A DNA stretch of 64,000 bases, taken from contig NZ_JANIGL010000004.1 of assembly GCF_024518675.1 (NCBI RefSeq), forward strand, positions 124,001-188,000, read 5' to 3'. This document shows positions 37,283 through 46,309 of this stretch, in pieces. Made by a program: the position numbers and the translations under genes. The notes under the pieces were generated by a model. That model was not told the DNA's origin. It saw only the letters and a program-made list of their open reading frames with translations, and did no database searches. Each line of letters opens with the position of its first letter. Within the stretch, counting starts at the first letter, position 1. The DNA comes from Pseudoalteromonas shioyasakiensis. Lineage in GTDB: Bacteria > Pseudomonadota > Gammaproteobacteria > Enterobacterales > Alteromonadaceae.

Positions 37283-37642
37283 ATGAAATTAGTTCGTTGG
37301 CTTTTAGGTAGTTTAATCTTATTCTTTAATTTTATTTTTACCCCACGTAGTAAAAAACGCCCTGCGGCTGAGCAAGCTACGCTCGATCAAACAACCAGTC
37401 ATTTTAAACTTTATCAATTTAAAGCCTGTCCTTTTTGCGTCAAAGTGCGCCGAGCGATAAAGCGACAAGGTTTAAAAGTTGATACGCGTGATGCGAAGAA
37501 TAATCAGCAATATCGCCAAGAGTTATTAGAGCAAGGTGGTAAAATTAAAGTGCCTTGCTTGCGTATTGAAGAAAATGGCCAGGTTAATTGGCTATATGAA
37601 TCAAACGATATTATTGCCTATTTAGATAAAGTCGCGGCATAA
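37283..37642 (+). CDS. Membrane-tethered glutaredoxin-like protein
   Basis: 119 residues. An N-terminal hydrophobic anchor (WLLGSLILFFNFIFTP) is followed by a glutaredoxin fold with the CPFC redox site (FKACPFCVKVRRAI), the cis-Pro loop KVPCLRI and a C-terminal SNDIIAYL. It probably faces the cytosol from the inner membrane, since the segment is followed by basic residues (RSKKRP). Substrate unknown. Confidence 0.87.
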   Translation: MKLVRWLLGSLILFFNFIFTPRSKKRPAAEQATLDQTTSHFKLYQFKACPFCVKVRRAIKRQGLKVDTRDAKNNQQYRQELLEQGGKIKVPCLRIEENGQVNWLYESNDIIAYLDKVAA

Positions 37643-37724
37643 CGCGCGCTACCACTTCGAAAATTGCCCTTGCTATGCTAGCATTTGGGCAACTTTTATA
37701 GTCCTTTTTTAAAGAGAATATACC

Positions 37725-39209
37725 ATGACAATCCGTACTCGTGTTGCTCCGTCACCAACCGGTGACCCGCATCTTGGCACAGCTTATATCGCCTTGTTTA
37801 ATTACTGTTTTGCTAAACAGCAAGGTGGTGAATTTGTACTTCGTATTGAAGATACTGACCAAGTTCGTAGCACACCAGAATCAGAACAAGCGATTATGGA
37901 TAGCTTGCGTTGGTTAGGGCTTGAGTGGGATCACGGCCCTGATGTGGGCGGCGAGTTCGGCCCATATCGTCAATCTGAGCGCAGCGATTTATACAAAAAG
38001 TATGCTCATCAACTTGTTGAACAAGGTAAGGCATTTTACTGCTTTGCAACCAGCGAAGAACTGGACCAAATGCGTGAAGAGCAAATGGCTGAAGGCCTGC
38101 GCCCTAAATACGATGGTCGTGGTTTAAAGCTAACAGAAGAAGAAATTAAAGCGAACTTAGCTGCAGGTAAGCCTTACGTTATTCGTATGAAGATCCCATC
38201 TGAGGGCACATTTAAGTTTAACGATTATCTACGTGGTGAGATTGAGATCCCATGGGAAAATGTAGACATGCAAGTGCTACTTAAAGCCGATGGATTCCCG
38301 ACTTACTTTCTTGCAAACGTGGTTGATGATCATCACATGCAAATTAGTCATATTTTCCGTGGCGAAGAGTGGATAAACTCAGCGCCTAAGTTACTAAAAT
38401 TGTATGAAGACTTTGGTTGGCAAGCGCCTGTACTGGGCCACTTACCATTATTACGCAACCCTGATAAATCAAAGTTATCTAAGCGTAAAAACCCAACCTC
38501 AATCAACTACTACAAAGAAATGGGTTATCTACCTGAAGCGGTACTTAATTATTTAGGCCGCATGGGTTGGTCAATGCCTGATGAGCGTGAAAAGTTCACC
38601 CTTGCTGAGATGATTGAACACTTTGATATGAAACGAGTATCACTGGGTGGCCCGGTGTTTGACGTTGATAAGTTAAGCTGGTTAAACGGCATGTGGATCC
38701 GTGAAAACCTAACCGATGCAGAGTTGATGCAGCGTTTTGTTGATTGGAAGTTTAACGGCGATATGCTTGCTAAGGTGTTACCAGAAGCGAAAACACGTAT
38801 CAACACACTCTCTGATATGGTTGACTTAGCAGGGCACTTTGTTGGTGGTATTCCAACTTATGACCCTGCATTATTAACTGCTGGAAAAGCAGATGAGAAT
38901 GTTATTCGCCAAGCATTACAGTTCTTTATTTGGCAACTTGAAGGCTTACGTAGCTGGGAGAAGCCTGAAATATTTGCTATCGCTAAAGCGGTTTCGACCT
39001 TCCATGAGTTAAAGATCAAAGACTTCTTAGAACCTATCTTTGTGGCTATCACAGGTAAAACGTCATCAACGTCTGTACTTGATGCGATGGAAATTTTAGG
39101 CTCTGATTTATCGCGTGCTCGTTTACGTGTTGCGCTTGCTCACTTAGGTATCTCTAAAAAGCAGGCAAAAAATATTGAGCGTGCTTATCGTGAGTACCCA
39201 AGCGCATAA
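37725..39209 (+). CDS. gltX: Glutamyl-tRNA synthetase
   Basis: 494-residue class-I synthetase. [20 protein letters not shown] (HIGH), [30 protein letters not shown] and KLSKRK (KMSKS) are present, followed by the helical anticodon-binding domain. The length is slightly above the E. coli enzyme. It ends at a strong terminator. Confidence 0.97.
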   Translation: MTIRTRVAPSPTGDPHLGTAYIALFNYCFAKQQGGEFVLRIEDTDQVRSTPESEQAIMDSLRWLGLEWDHGPDVGGEFGPYRQSERSDLYKKYAHQLVEQGKAFYCFATSEELDQMREEQMAEGLRPKYDGRGLKLTEEEIKANLAAGKPYVIRMKIPSEGTFKFNDYLRGEIEIPWENVDMQVLLKADGFPTYFLANVVDDHHMQISHIFRGEEWINSAPKLLKLYEDFGWQAPVLGHLPLLRNPDKSKLSKRKNPTSINYYKEMGYLPEAVLNYLGRMGWSMPDEREKFTLAEMIEHFDMKRVSLGGPVFDVDKLSWLNGMWIRENLTDAELMQRFVDWKFNGDMLAKVLPEAKTRINTLSDMVDLAGHFVGGIPTYDPALLTAGKADENVIRQALQFFIWQLEGLRSWEKPEIFAIAKAVSTFHELKIKDFLEPIFVAITGKTSSTSVLDAMEILGSDLSRARLRVALAHLGISKKQAKNIERAYREYPSA

Positions 39210-39231
39210 CGCAAAAGATGTGTTTTAAAAG

Positions 39232-39260
39232 GCCGAACTTATTATAGTTCGGCTTTTTTG
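39232..39260 (+). terminator. Intrinsic terminator after gltX
   Basis: GCCGAACT (39232-39239) / AGTTCGGC (39246-39253) with a 6-nt loop, flanked by A-rich DNA and followed by TTTTTT. Confidence 0.9.
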
Positions 39261-39275
39261 TTTCAGGCTGTTTGG

Positions 39276-39295
39276 CTATATATCATGATATATAG
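39276..39295. promoter_or_regulatory. 20-bp perfect palindrome upstream of the small oxygenase-like gene
   Basis: CTATATATCATGATATATAG is perfectly self-complementary over 20 bp. It lies 72 bp before the next gene start, after the gltX terminator and clear of any coding sequence. This is the size and symmetry of an operator for a dimeric repressor. Confidence 0.5.
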
Positions 39296-39366
39296 GCATG
39301 GTTATTTTCACGCGTATAGACGCAACCTGATGATACAATATGTCTGATAAAGCATTGGGAGGCCGT

Positions 39367-39666
39367 ATGTTAGCAACCGTAAAAAATAAAGCCCTATTTA
39401 GCAGTCACACATTTTCAATAAATTTAGTAACCTACCCGACTAACCACAGTGTTATGAAGCATATTGATCCCGTGCAGCAAGGGCGCTATTACAAACTTAA
39501 TTTTGTATTGGTAAAGCCTAAAGCGGGTGGTGTATTTAAATGCACCAAGTGCATTATTAACTGGTTTAATCGCGTGTATTTGTTTAGACCAGATATGTAT
39601 GAACACAGCGTATCTAAAATAGAATCTGGTAAGCGTGTGCTGCTAAGCTTTGCTCTTAATATGTAG
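39367..39666 (+). CDS. Minimal 2OG-Fe(II) oxygenase-like protein
   Basis: 99 residues from ATG 39367, set by GGGAGG 4 nt upstream. The spacing of conserved residues fits the core of a double-stranded beta-helix oxygenase: His32-x-Asp34 (KHIDP), a distal His80 (YEHSV) and Arg90 in GKRVLLSFAL, where Arg would bind 2-oxoglutarate. Between them is CTKC, a possible extra metal site. At 99 residues it lacks the N-terminal support strands of usual family members. I infer the fold from pattern only. Confidence 0.6.
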   Translation: MLATVKNKALFSSHTFSINLVTYPTNHSVMKHIDPVQQGRYYKLNFVLVKPKAGGVFKCTKCIINWFNRVYLFRPDMYEHSVSKIESGKRVLLSFALNM

Positions 39667-39674
39667 TCTAAAGC

Positions 39675-40067
39675 TTATTCATAGTCGTAGGATTGCCCTG
39701 TGCATAAAAAAGCCCGATCACATCCATAGCCTGCGTTAGTAAAACTTTGACACTGTTCAACAAGAAATGCATTTGCTCCTCTACTAATTGCATCTTGCTT
39801 TAGTAGTTCAATGGCCTCATTTTTCATTTTACTAATATCAATATCAATTCGGCGACCATCTTGAGAAGCCATGCAGCTCATTCCTTCAATTCGACCAAGT
39901 AATATTGCACCACTTTCAGTGGCTTGCTGTCCACTATAGAACTCGTATAAATCATCTCTAGCTACATGGCTCGCTATAAAATAATCATCAACATTTGAGT
40001 TAAGTTTGATATTAGTACATGCACTAATAGTCAGACTTAAAGCTAGGATAGCAGTATTTTTTATCAT
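39675..40067 (-). CDS. RcsF-like lipoprotein
   Basis: 130 residues. Lipobox ISAC (Cys17). The mature part follows the RcsF pattern: LLGRIEGMSC, a helix with ISKMKNEAIELLKQDAISRGANAFLVEQC, then GYGCDRAFLCTG. The four cysteines Cys65, Cys106, Cys116 and Cys122 match the two nested disulfides of RcsF. RcsF senses envelope stress for the Rcs phosphorelay; no other rcs gene is in view, so this may be a family relative with a different role. Confidence 0.72.
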   Translation of the reverse strand: MIKNTAILALSLTISACTNIKLNSNVDDYFIASHVARDDLYEFYSGQQATESGAILLGRIEGMSCMASQDGRRIDIDISKMKNEAIELLKQDAISRGANAFLVEQCQSFTNAGYGCDRAFLCTGQSYDYE

Positions 40068-40403
40068 GTTTATTTCCTTACTTATTATTTTTTTCCTTGC
40101 CTGATTCTAGCATTAAAATATCTACCTTAATGTAATAATTTGTAGTTTATGGCTTCATATCTTTCTATCAATGGGTGGCCTGCGTTTACATTGATCCTTA
40201 GTGAACTTGTTAGTTGGTATTAAAAAGGTTTTGAGAGATTAAGAGCAAGCAATGATAGTCAAATGTTAAATGTATGTACAAAACGCTACATGAAGTTGAA
40301 TTATTTATCGCTTTTGATGTGGTTGAATATAACCCTAAGTTGAAATGGATATTCATGCTTACTGAATAATTATTTTTTCTTTTTTATCACTTTGGGGAAA
40401 TGT
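40068..40403. other. Intergenic region upstream of protease 1
   Basis: 336 bp between divergent genes. It carries the TGTA-N8-TACA dyad described separately, and a GGGGA ribosome site 5 nt before the protease ATG at 40404. About 35 bp after the dyad there is a stretch (TGTGGTTGAATATAA) resembling the same region before protease 2. No further ORF is credible. Confidence 0.6.
40275..40292. promoter_or_regulatory. TGTA-N8-TACA dyad upstream of protease 1
   Basis: TGTACAAAACGCTACATG. The same 18 bp with one change occurs at 46189-46206 before the second protease, at almost the same distance from the start (129 versus 121 bp). Shared site of one regulator is likely. Confidence 0.55.
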
Positions 40404-43400
40404 ATGAAGATCAAAACAATTGCGTTGGCTGTTGCTACAGCTGTGTGTAGTGCAGGGGCACTACAGGCTGCAAGTATAAAAACAGTAACAGAAAATACAC
40501 TGCAAGCACCAAATACTACGGCAGCTGAGATTCAAGCGTTAACGAATAAGATCTTAACGCAAGATTCTGCGTCAATGTTGCAAAACAATGGCTTAAATGT
40601 ACAAGTCAACGCACAACAAGGTAAGTTCCAAGAAGAAGGCCTTGATGGCGAGCATGTTTATATTGTTAAGCTTAAGGGTAACTCTGTTGCGTTAGAAGCA
40701 CAGACATTTGACTCGCCTTTATCGCGTTCGCTTCGCTCTCAAGGTGTGACTAAAATATTTGAAAAAGGCCAAGCATCAACGTCTGCTGTTGTTGAATACC
40801 AAAATAAATTAATAACCACTCAACAATCAGTAATGCAAAGTGTAACGGCTAGAACAGGGCGCACAGAGATGCGTCGTCAGTTCACAAAAGCGCTGAATGG
40901 TTTCTCAGTAAAAATGACTGAAAGTGAAGCAATGCGTGTTGCTGAACTTGGCACGGTTGCATCTGTGATGCGTTCAAAATTATATGATTTATTGTCTGAT
41001 GAAGGGCCTACACATATTGGCGCGGATCAGGTGTGGGATGGCACGAGCGTGCCAAGTGGTATTAACGGTAAAGGTGAAGGCCAAATCGTTGGTATTATAG
41101 ATACTGGTATCAATTCAGATCACCCCTCGTTTGCTGCAGTAGGCGCTGATGGTTATAGTCATGTTAATCCATTTGGCGAAGGCAATTATGTTGGTGACTG
41201 TGTTGAAGAGCCTGATGAAGTGCAGTGTAATAGCAAACTGATTGGTGTGCGCTCATATGATGTGGTGACTGATTCATATTCAGCAATGATCCCAGGTTGG
41301 CCGGCAATTGGTGAAGATTACGGCGGTCATGGTTCACATGTTGCGTCAACGGCTGCGGGTAATGTACTTTATGATGTACCATACATGATTGCCGGCACCG
41401 GTGACGAAATGGATGGTAAAGTCCTTAAATATGGGCTATTCCCGCAAATCTCAGGTGTTGCACCGCATGCCAATATTATTTCATATCAGGTATGTTACCC
41501 AAGCAGTACAGAGTATTCAGGTTGTCCAGGTGAGGCGTTAGTTGCAGGTATTGAAGATGCGATTGCCGATGGTGTTGATGTAATTAACTTCTCGATTGGT
41601 GGTGCCGATTCAAACATTTGGGCCGATCCAGTACAACTAGCTTTTTTAGCAGCGCGCGAAGCTGGTATTAACGTTGCAGCTGCAGCAGGTAATAGTGGTC
41701 AAGCGTGTGGTGCTGCTGAATGTTTTGGTTATTTAGATAACTCATCACCTTGGCTTGCTCAAGTTGCTGCGACAACGCACGGACGTAGCATTGTGGTTGA
41801 AACGGCGATTGAACATGCTGGCTTTATTGATCCTGAGCTTGGTTCAGAAGTACCTAGTTGGTCAGAAACAGGCCTTATTGGCGGCGCAATCAATAACGAA
41901 GAAATCACCGGTGTGGTTGTTTGGGCGAAAGATTACCAAGATGTAAATGGCGAAACTGACAGTAAAGGATATTGTACTGCTGATTTCCCTGAAGCAACAT
42001 TTGATTTTTATAAAGATGGCACAGAAATTCCTGGCGCTGCAGATGGTAGCACTAATGTTATTGTTGTTTGTCAGCGACACATACCAACAGATCCAGAAGC
42101 GAATGCGCGTACTGCAAAAATCGATCATATTAAAGCCGGTGGTGCTGATGGTTTTATCATGTTTAATGAAGATAAAGCTCAAACGACCGTTCCTGAAGCC
42201 TATTCATTACCTGGCGTCCATTTTACCTATGACCAGTGGAATGGTGTATATCCAGACCAAGGGTTAGAAGATTGGGTTGATAGCTCAAGCGAAAAAGGGC
42301 ACATGATCACCATTAAGCCGACTTTAATTGAACGTCGTGTTAATGAAGAAGACGCGGATTGGTTAGCACCGTTCTCATCTCGTGGCCCTTCATATTCAAA
42401 TATTGATATTTTAGCGCCAGCAGTGGCTGCGCCTGGTGTTAATATTTATGCCGCTTATTCTGATGAACAAGTGTTTGCTGCAGTACCAAATGGCCAAGAT
42501 TTTGCGTCAATCAGTGGTACTTCTATGGCGTCACCACATGTTGCAGGTTCGATGACGTTACTACGTCAAATTCACCCAACATGGACAGCAACAGAGATCC
42601 AATCTGCACTATTAATGACGGCAGACAATGTTGTTAAATATCGCCGTCTAAATAGCGCGACCGGCAATGTAGATATCGCCGAAGTATACCGTGCAGGCAC
42701 GGGCCGTATCAATGTTGCAAGCGCTGCAAAAGCAGGCTTTGTAATGGATGAAACGGCTGATAACTTCCTTGCTGCAGATCCAGCAAATGGTGGCACGCCG
42801 CATAAACTCAATATGCCAAACCTGGTTAACTTCTCGTGTAAACCTGAGTGTCAATGGGTTCGTACTATCAAGGCTACTGAAGATGGCACTTGGAATGTGA
42901 CACACGGTGATGTTGTTAACTGGAACTTAGACATGAATAACCAGGCAGCGCAAAACGGTGTCAATATTGAAGTTATTCCAAACACATTTAGCTTAAAAGC
43001 AGGCGAAACACAAACCATCATTGTTAAAGCGTCAATCATGGATACGCAAGATGTTGCCAGCAACGCTGAAGTTGAACTGCATACTAACTTGATGTTTGAA
43101 TCAGATAACGCTGAGCTAGCAGACGCGCATTGGCCATTAGTGTTTAAATATGAACGCGGTGATTTACCATCTTCTATGCAAGTTGATGTTCATAGCGAGC
43201 AAGGTCAATATATTGCAAAAGGTCTACAGTTACCTAATACAGAAGCACCCGTAGCGAGAGCATATCAGCCTGTTAAGGCAGATGTTAAAACACTTACGCT
43301 GCCTAAAGATGATGATAGAACTTTCCCTTGGCAATTAGGTGCGGCTGAAGGTGATTTCCCAGCAGAAGAGCTTTTAGATGAAGCCGTTTATACTCAGTTT

Positions 43401-46019
43401 AATCAAGTTCCAGCTAATACTAAGCGCTTTACTGTTGAAATCTTAGATATAGAGTCTGAGCTTGAAGGGACTTCATACCGGGGCAACGCGATTCTTTTTG
43501 TCGGTAAAGACTACAATGGCGATGGTATTATTCAGCCACAAGACGAAATCTTATGTGCTTCAACCGCGCCAATAATAAAGAACTTCTGTAATATCAATAA
43601 CCCAGAAGAAGGTAACTATTGGACTATTGTTTACAATGACCGTGAGTCGGGTTATGTAGGGGTAGAAGAAACATTTGAAGTTGCGTTTGCTACGGTAACG
43701 GACGAGGTCGCGAGTAACCTTAATGTATCACTGCCTGCTAGTAACGGGACTACACCAGCCAATATGACCCTTAATTGGGATATGGCAATGGATCAAGGTG
43801 ATGTTTACTATTCACTTATCGATGTTGGTACTTCAGCAGTTAACCCTGACAACATTGGCACTATTCCATTGCGTTTAGACCGTGGTAATGATGTTGTACA
43901 TTTAGATGCACCAGTTGAGAAAGCGCAAGTGGGTGAAAAAATCCCATTAACTTTTGAAGTCTTAGCTAATAACTCAGGGTATGACCGTGATTACTCGTTT
44001 GAATTAAGCATTCCTAAAGGCTTAAGTGTTAGCCGCGACTCAGTACTTAGTTCGACTGATGAAGGTGTTAATATTGAAGTAATTGACGACAAAATAATTG
44101 TGAGTGGGTTGCAAAAAGATACCCGTGATATTGCAGGGGATTATATTGTAACAGATAACATTACTGATGAGATGTGTCGCCTACCTGACTTTGGTAACAG
44201 TAATCCTGGGGGTTATGTAAGCCTTTCTGAGTTTGGTATTTCGCCAATGCTGTCGGGCTTTACAGATACGGGGTTATCTAACTACCGTATGGGTCATTTT
44301 ATCTCAATCGATACATTGTTTAATGGTCAGTATGATTCGTATGCACTATATAACAATGATGGTGTATCAAATGTTTCTACAGGTCACCTTGAGATAAAAG
44401 GTATGGGTACAGTTGGTCCTGTTCCAGCGCGTTTAATTCAGCCTCAACATGTGCAATTCCCAACTGAGTTTTATCCGCCAGAAATCCTTGCGCCATTATG
44501 GCGTGGCTACTATAACACCGACTCTGGAACGCTAAAGGATGAGTTATCGGTTGGTTTATCGGCTAATGAAGGTATCTCACTAGCAACCACCACATCAGGC
44601 TGGGCTGTTATTGAGTGGGATAACGCTTCTGATTATGGTAATGGTAATTATGATTGGGATAGCGGTGAGTATACATATGACAAGCGTGATAACAGTTTTG
44701 ACTTTGAAGTAATATTTAATGTTAATACCCGCTTTGGGGAAAATGAGCACGAAATTTACTATGCTTATGATAATATTGACTTTGGTAGCACTGGACCGCA
44801 AGGCAGTATTGGCTTGCAAGGTTATAAAGGCTTAGTTGGTACATTTGGTGCTCTAGATGGCCCATTGGCTGTTGATATTGCGTATAACAACTTAGATGAA
44901 GTTGTAAAAGACGACTACATCATTTGTATGGATTACGTAGGCCCAGAGTCATCACGATTTGAAGTAACGGCGTGGGTAGAAGTACTTCCTTCAGCATCAG
45001 GTCAAAACCTTGAAATTATTGCGACCACGTCAATGGTAGGTACCGCTGATAAGACGGTTACCAAGACAGTATCAGTACCTAGCAATATTACTGTTGTGCC
45101 ATTGGATGATATGACCACCACTGAAGAAACGGCCGTTTCATTCGATGTTCATCATATCGATGAAATGAATTCAAAGAATGAAATCTCGGTCATTTCAGCA
45201 GATGTAACTTATGAAGTGGATGGCGAAACAGTCACAATTACGCCAGTAGCAGACTTCTTTGGTGAAACTGAAATTGAAGTTGTGGTATCAGATATTGAAA
45301 ACCCAACAGATAAAGCCAGCACCACGTTTATGCTAACCGTGACAGGTGTGAGCGATGCACCAGTTGCAGAAGTAGCTACAACTGAGGTGGTTATCACTGA
45401 AGGTGAAGTAGTCACGCTTGATGCATCAACATCAGTTGACCCAGACGGCGATGAGATTACCTTTGCATGGTCAGGTAATGGCGTGATTGCCGATGCAACG
45501 GCTGCGATGACGACGGTATCGGGTTTAGAGCCGGGTCAGCATAGCTTTACAGTAACAGTATCAGATGGTGAGCATGAATCGACCTCGATAGTGAATGTCG
45601 AAGTCGTGACTATCAGTGAGCGATTAGCGATTAGCAGCCTGGATGATATGGTTATCGATGAAGGTGGTGTAGCTGAATTGGTTGTAAACTTTACAGATGA
45701 ACTAGGAAAAGAAACCGTTATTACAGCCGTTGCAGATAATGCAGAGATTGAAGTAATGGGACATGAATCTGGTTCTACATTGAAAGTTACACCAAATGCG
45801 GGTGTTACCGGTGATGTAAATGTGACAGTAATGGTTGCTTATACAGATACACCGACAACAGTATCAAAAGAAACATTTACTCTTACGGTGAATGAAGTTG
45901 AAGATACAACCGTAGTTGAAGAGACAAAAAGCAATAGCAGCAGTGGTTCATTAGCCTGGTTAACTGTGTTGATGGCGGGTTATGCAGGTCTAAGACGCCG
46001 AGCTGCAAAACGTAAATAA
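40404..46019 (+). CDS. Secreted S8 subtilisin-like protease 1 with GlyGly-CTERM-like tail
   Basis: 1871 residues. Signal peptide (to about residue 22), inhibitor-I9-type propeptide (about 80-195), then the S8 domain with Asp233 (IIDTGINSDH), His309 (GGHGSHVAS) and Ser707 (SGTSMASPHVAGS). A protease-associated domain is inserted between His and Ser (VVVWAKDYQD...GADGFIMFNED). Fn3-like and Ig/cadherin-like modules follow, including two copies of PVADFFGETEIEVVVSD-type repeats region. The tail is a Ser/Gly stretch, a hydrophobic helix (LAWLTVLMAGYAGL) and RRR, a GlyGly-CTERM pattern associated with rhombosortase and type II secretion. ATG 40404 is preferred over TTG 40392 because of GGGGA. Confidence 0.94.
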   Translation: MKIKTIALAVATAVCSAGALQAASIKTVTENTLQAPNTTAAEIQALTNKILTQDSASMLQNNGLNVQVNAQQGKFQEEGLDGEHVYIVKLKGNSVALEAQTFDSPLSRSLRSQGVTKIFEKGQASTSAVVEYQNKLITTQQSVMQSVTARTGRTEMRRQFTKALNGFSVKMTESEAMRVAELGTVASVMRSKLYDLLSDEGPTHIGADQVWDGTSVPSGINGKGEGQIVGIIDTGINSDHPSFAAVGADGYSHVNPFGEGNYVGDCVEEPDEVQCNSKLIGVRSYDVVTDSYSAMIPGWPAIGEDYGGHGSHVASTAAGNVLYDVPYMIAGTGDEMDGKVLKYGLFPQISGVAPHANIISYQVCYPSSTEYSGCPGEALVAGIEDAIADGVDVINFSIGGADSNIWADPVQLAFLAAREAGINVAAAAGNSGQACGAAECFGYLDNSSPWLAQVAATTHGRSIVVETAIEHAGFIDPELGSEVPSWSETGLIGGAINNEEITGVVVWAKDYQDVNGETDSKGYCTADFPEATFDFYKDGTEIPGAADGSTNVIVVCQRHIPTDPEANARTAKIDHIKAGGADGFIMFNEDKAQTTVPEAYSLPGVHFTYDQWNGVYPDQGLEDWVDSSSEKGHMITIKPTLIERRVNEEDADWLAPFSSRGPSYSNIDILAPAVAAPGVNIYAAYSDEQVFAAVPNGQDFASISGTSMASPHVAGSMTLLRQIHPTWTATEIQSALLMTADNVVKYRRLNSATGNVDIAEVYRAGTGRINVASAAKAGFVMDETADNFLAADPANGGTPHKLNMPNLVNFSCKPECQWVRTIKATEDGTWNVTHGDVVNWNLDMNNQAAQNGVNIEVIPNTFSLKAGETQTIIVKASIMDTQDVASNAEVELHTNLMFESDNAELADAHWPLVFKYERGDLPSSMQVDVHSEQGQYIAKGLQLPNTEAPVARAYQPVKADVKTLTLPKDDDRTFPWQLGAAEGDFPAEELLDEAVYTQFNQVPANTKRFTVEILDIESELEGTSYRGNAILFVGKDYNGDGIIQPQDEILCASTAPIIKNFCNINNPEEGNYWTIVYNDRESGYVGVEETFEVAFATVTDEVASNLNVSLPASNGTTPANMTLNWDMAMDQGDVYYSLIDVGTSAVNPDNIGTIPLRLDRGNDVVHLDAPVEKAQVGEKIPLTFEVLANNSGYDRDYSFELSIPKGLSVSRDSVLSSTDEGVNIEVIDDKIIVSGLQKDTRDIAGDYIVTDNITDEMCRLPDFGNSNPGGYVSLSEFGISPMLSGFTDTGLSNYRMGHFISIDTLFNGQYDSYALYNNDGVSNVSTGHLEIKGMGTVGPVPARLIQPQHVQFPTEFYPPEILAPLWRGYYNTDSGTLKDELSVGLSANEGISLATTTSGWAVIEWDNASDYGNGNYDWDSGEYTYDKRDNSFDFEVIFNVNTRFGENEHEIYYAYDNIDFGSTGPQGSIGLQGYKGLVGTFGALDGPLAVDIAYNNLDEVVKDDYIICMDYVGPESSRFEVTAWVEVLPSASGQNLEIIATTSMVGTADKTVTKTVSVPSNITVVPLDDMTTTEETAVSFDVHHIDEMNSKNEISVISADVTYEVDGETVTITPVADFFGETEIEVVVSDIENPTDKASTTFMLTVTGVSDAPVAEVATTEVVITEGEVVTLDASTSVDPDGDEITFAWSGNGVIADATAAMTTVSGLEPGQHSFTVTVSDGEHESTSIVNVEVVTISERLAISSLDDMVIDEGGVAELVVNFTDELGKETVITAVADNAEIEVMGHESGSTLKVTPNAGVTGDVNVTVMVAYTDTPTTVSKETFTLTVNEVEDTTVVEETKSNSSSGSLAWLTVLMAGYAGLRRRAAKRK

Positions 46020-46045
46020 TCACTCCCTAAGTGTGTTAAGTAGCA

Positions 46046-46070
46046 AAGGGCCTTTCGAGGCCCTTTTTTC
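46046..46070 (+). terminator. Terminator after protease 1
   Basis: AAGGGCCT (46046-46053), a UUCG tetraloop (46054-46057), AGGCCCTT (46058-46065), then TTTTT. A textbook intrinsic terminator, showing that the two proteases are transcribed separately. Confidence 0.95.
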
Positions 46071-46188
46071 ATGTTTAACGTATTGTCATTCATAACCTCT
46101 CCTAAGTTTTACAGTATTGAATAAGTTTTCCTATATTTGAGACTGCTATTGCTTCTATACAGTATTTTTGTGTTATTTGTTAATTGTG

Positions 46189-46206
46189 TGTACAAAATGC
46201 TACATG
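46189..46206. promoter_or_regulatory. TGTA-N8-TACA dyad upstream of protease 2
   Basis: TGTACAAAATGCTACATG, one base different from the site before protease 1 and 121 bp before this gene. The surrounding 290-bp gap otherwise holds only the terminator of protease 1 and the promoter. Confidence 0.55.
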
Positions 46207-46309
46207 CAAGTGTACGACATTTTGTTTTTCGTGTGGTTATATTGTAAGCATGAAGCTGTAAATATGCAGATTTTTAGAATAATAATTTACAATAATCCAG
46301 GGGAATTCA

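Noticed and set aside
40392..40403. TTG start giving four more residues for protease 1
   Set aside because: GGGGA is correctly spaced for ATG 40404 and the signal peptide begins there.
41862..42267. ORFs on both strands of about 106 residues within protease 1
   Set aside because: Shadows of the S8 gene; the paralogue gives equivalent shadows at the matching place (47784-48085).
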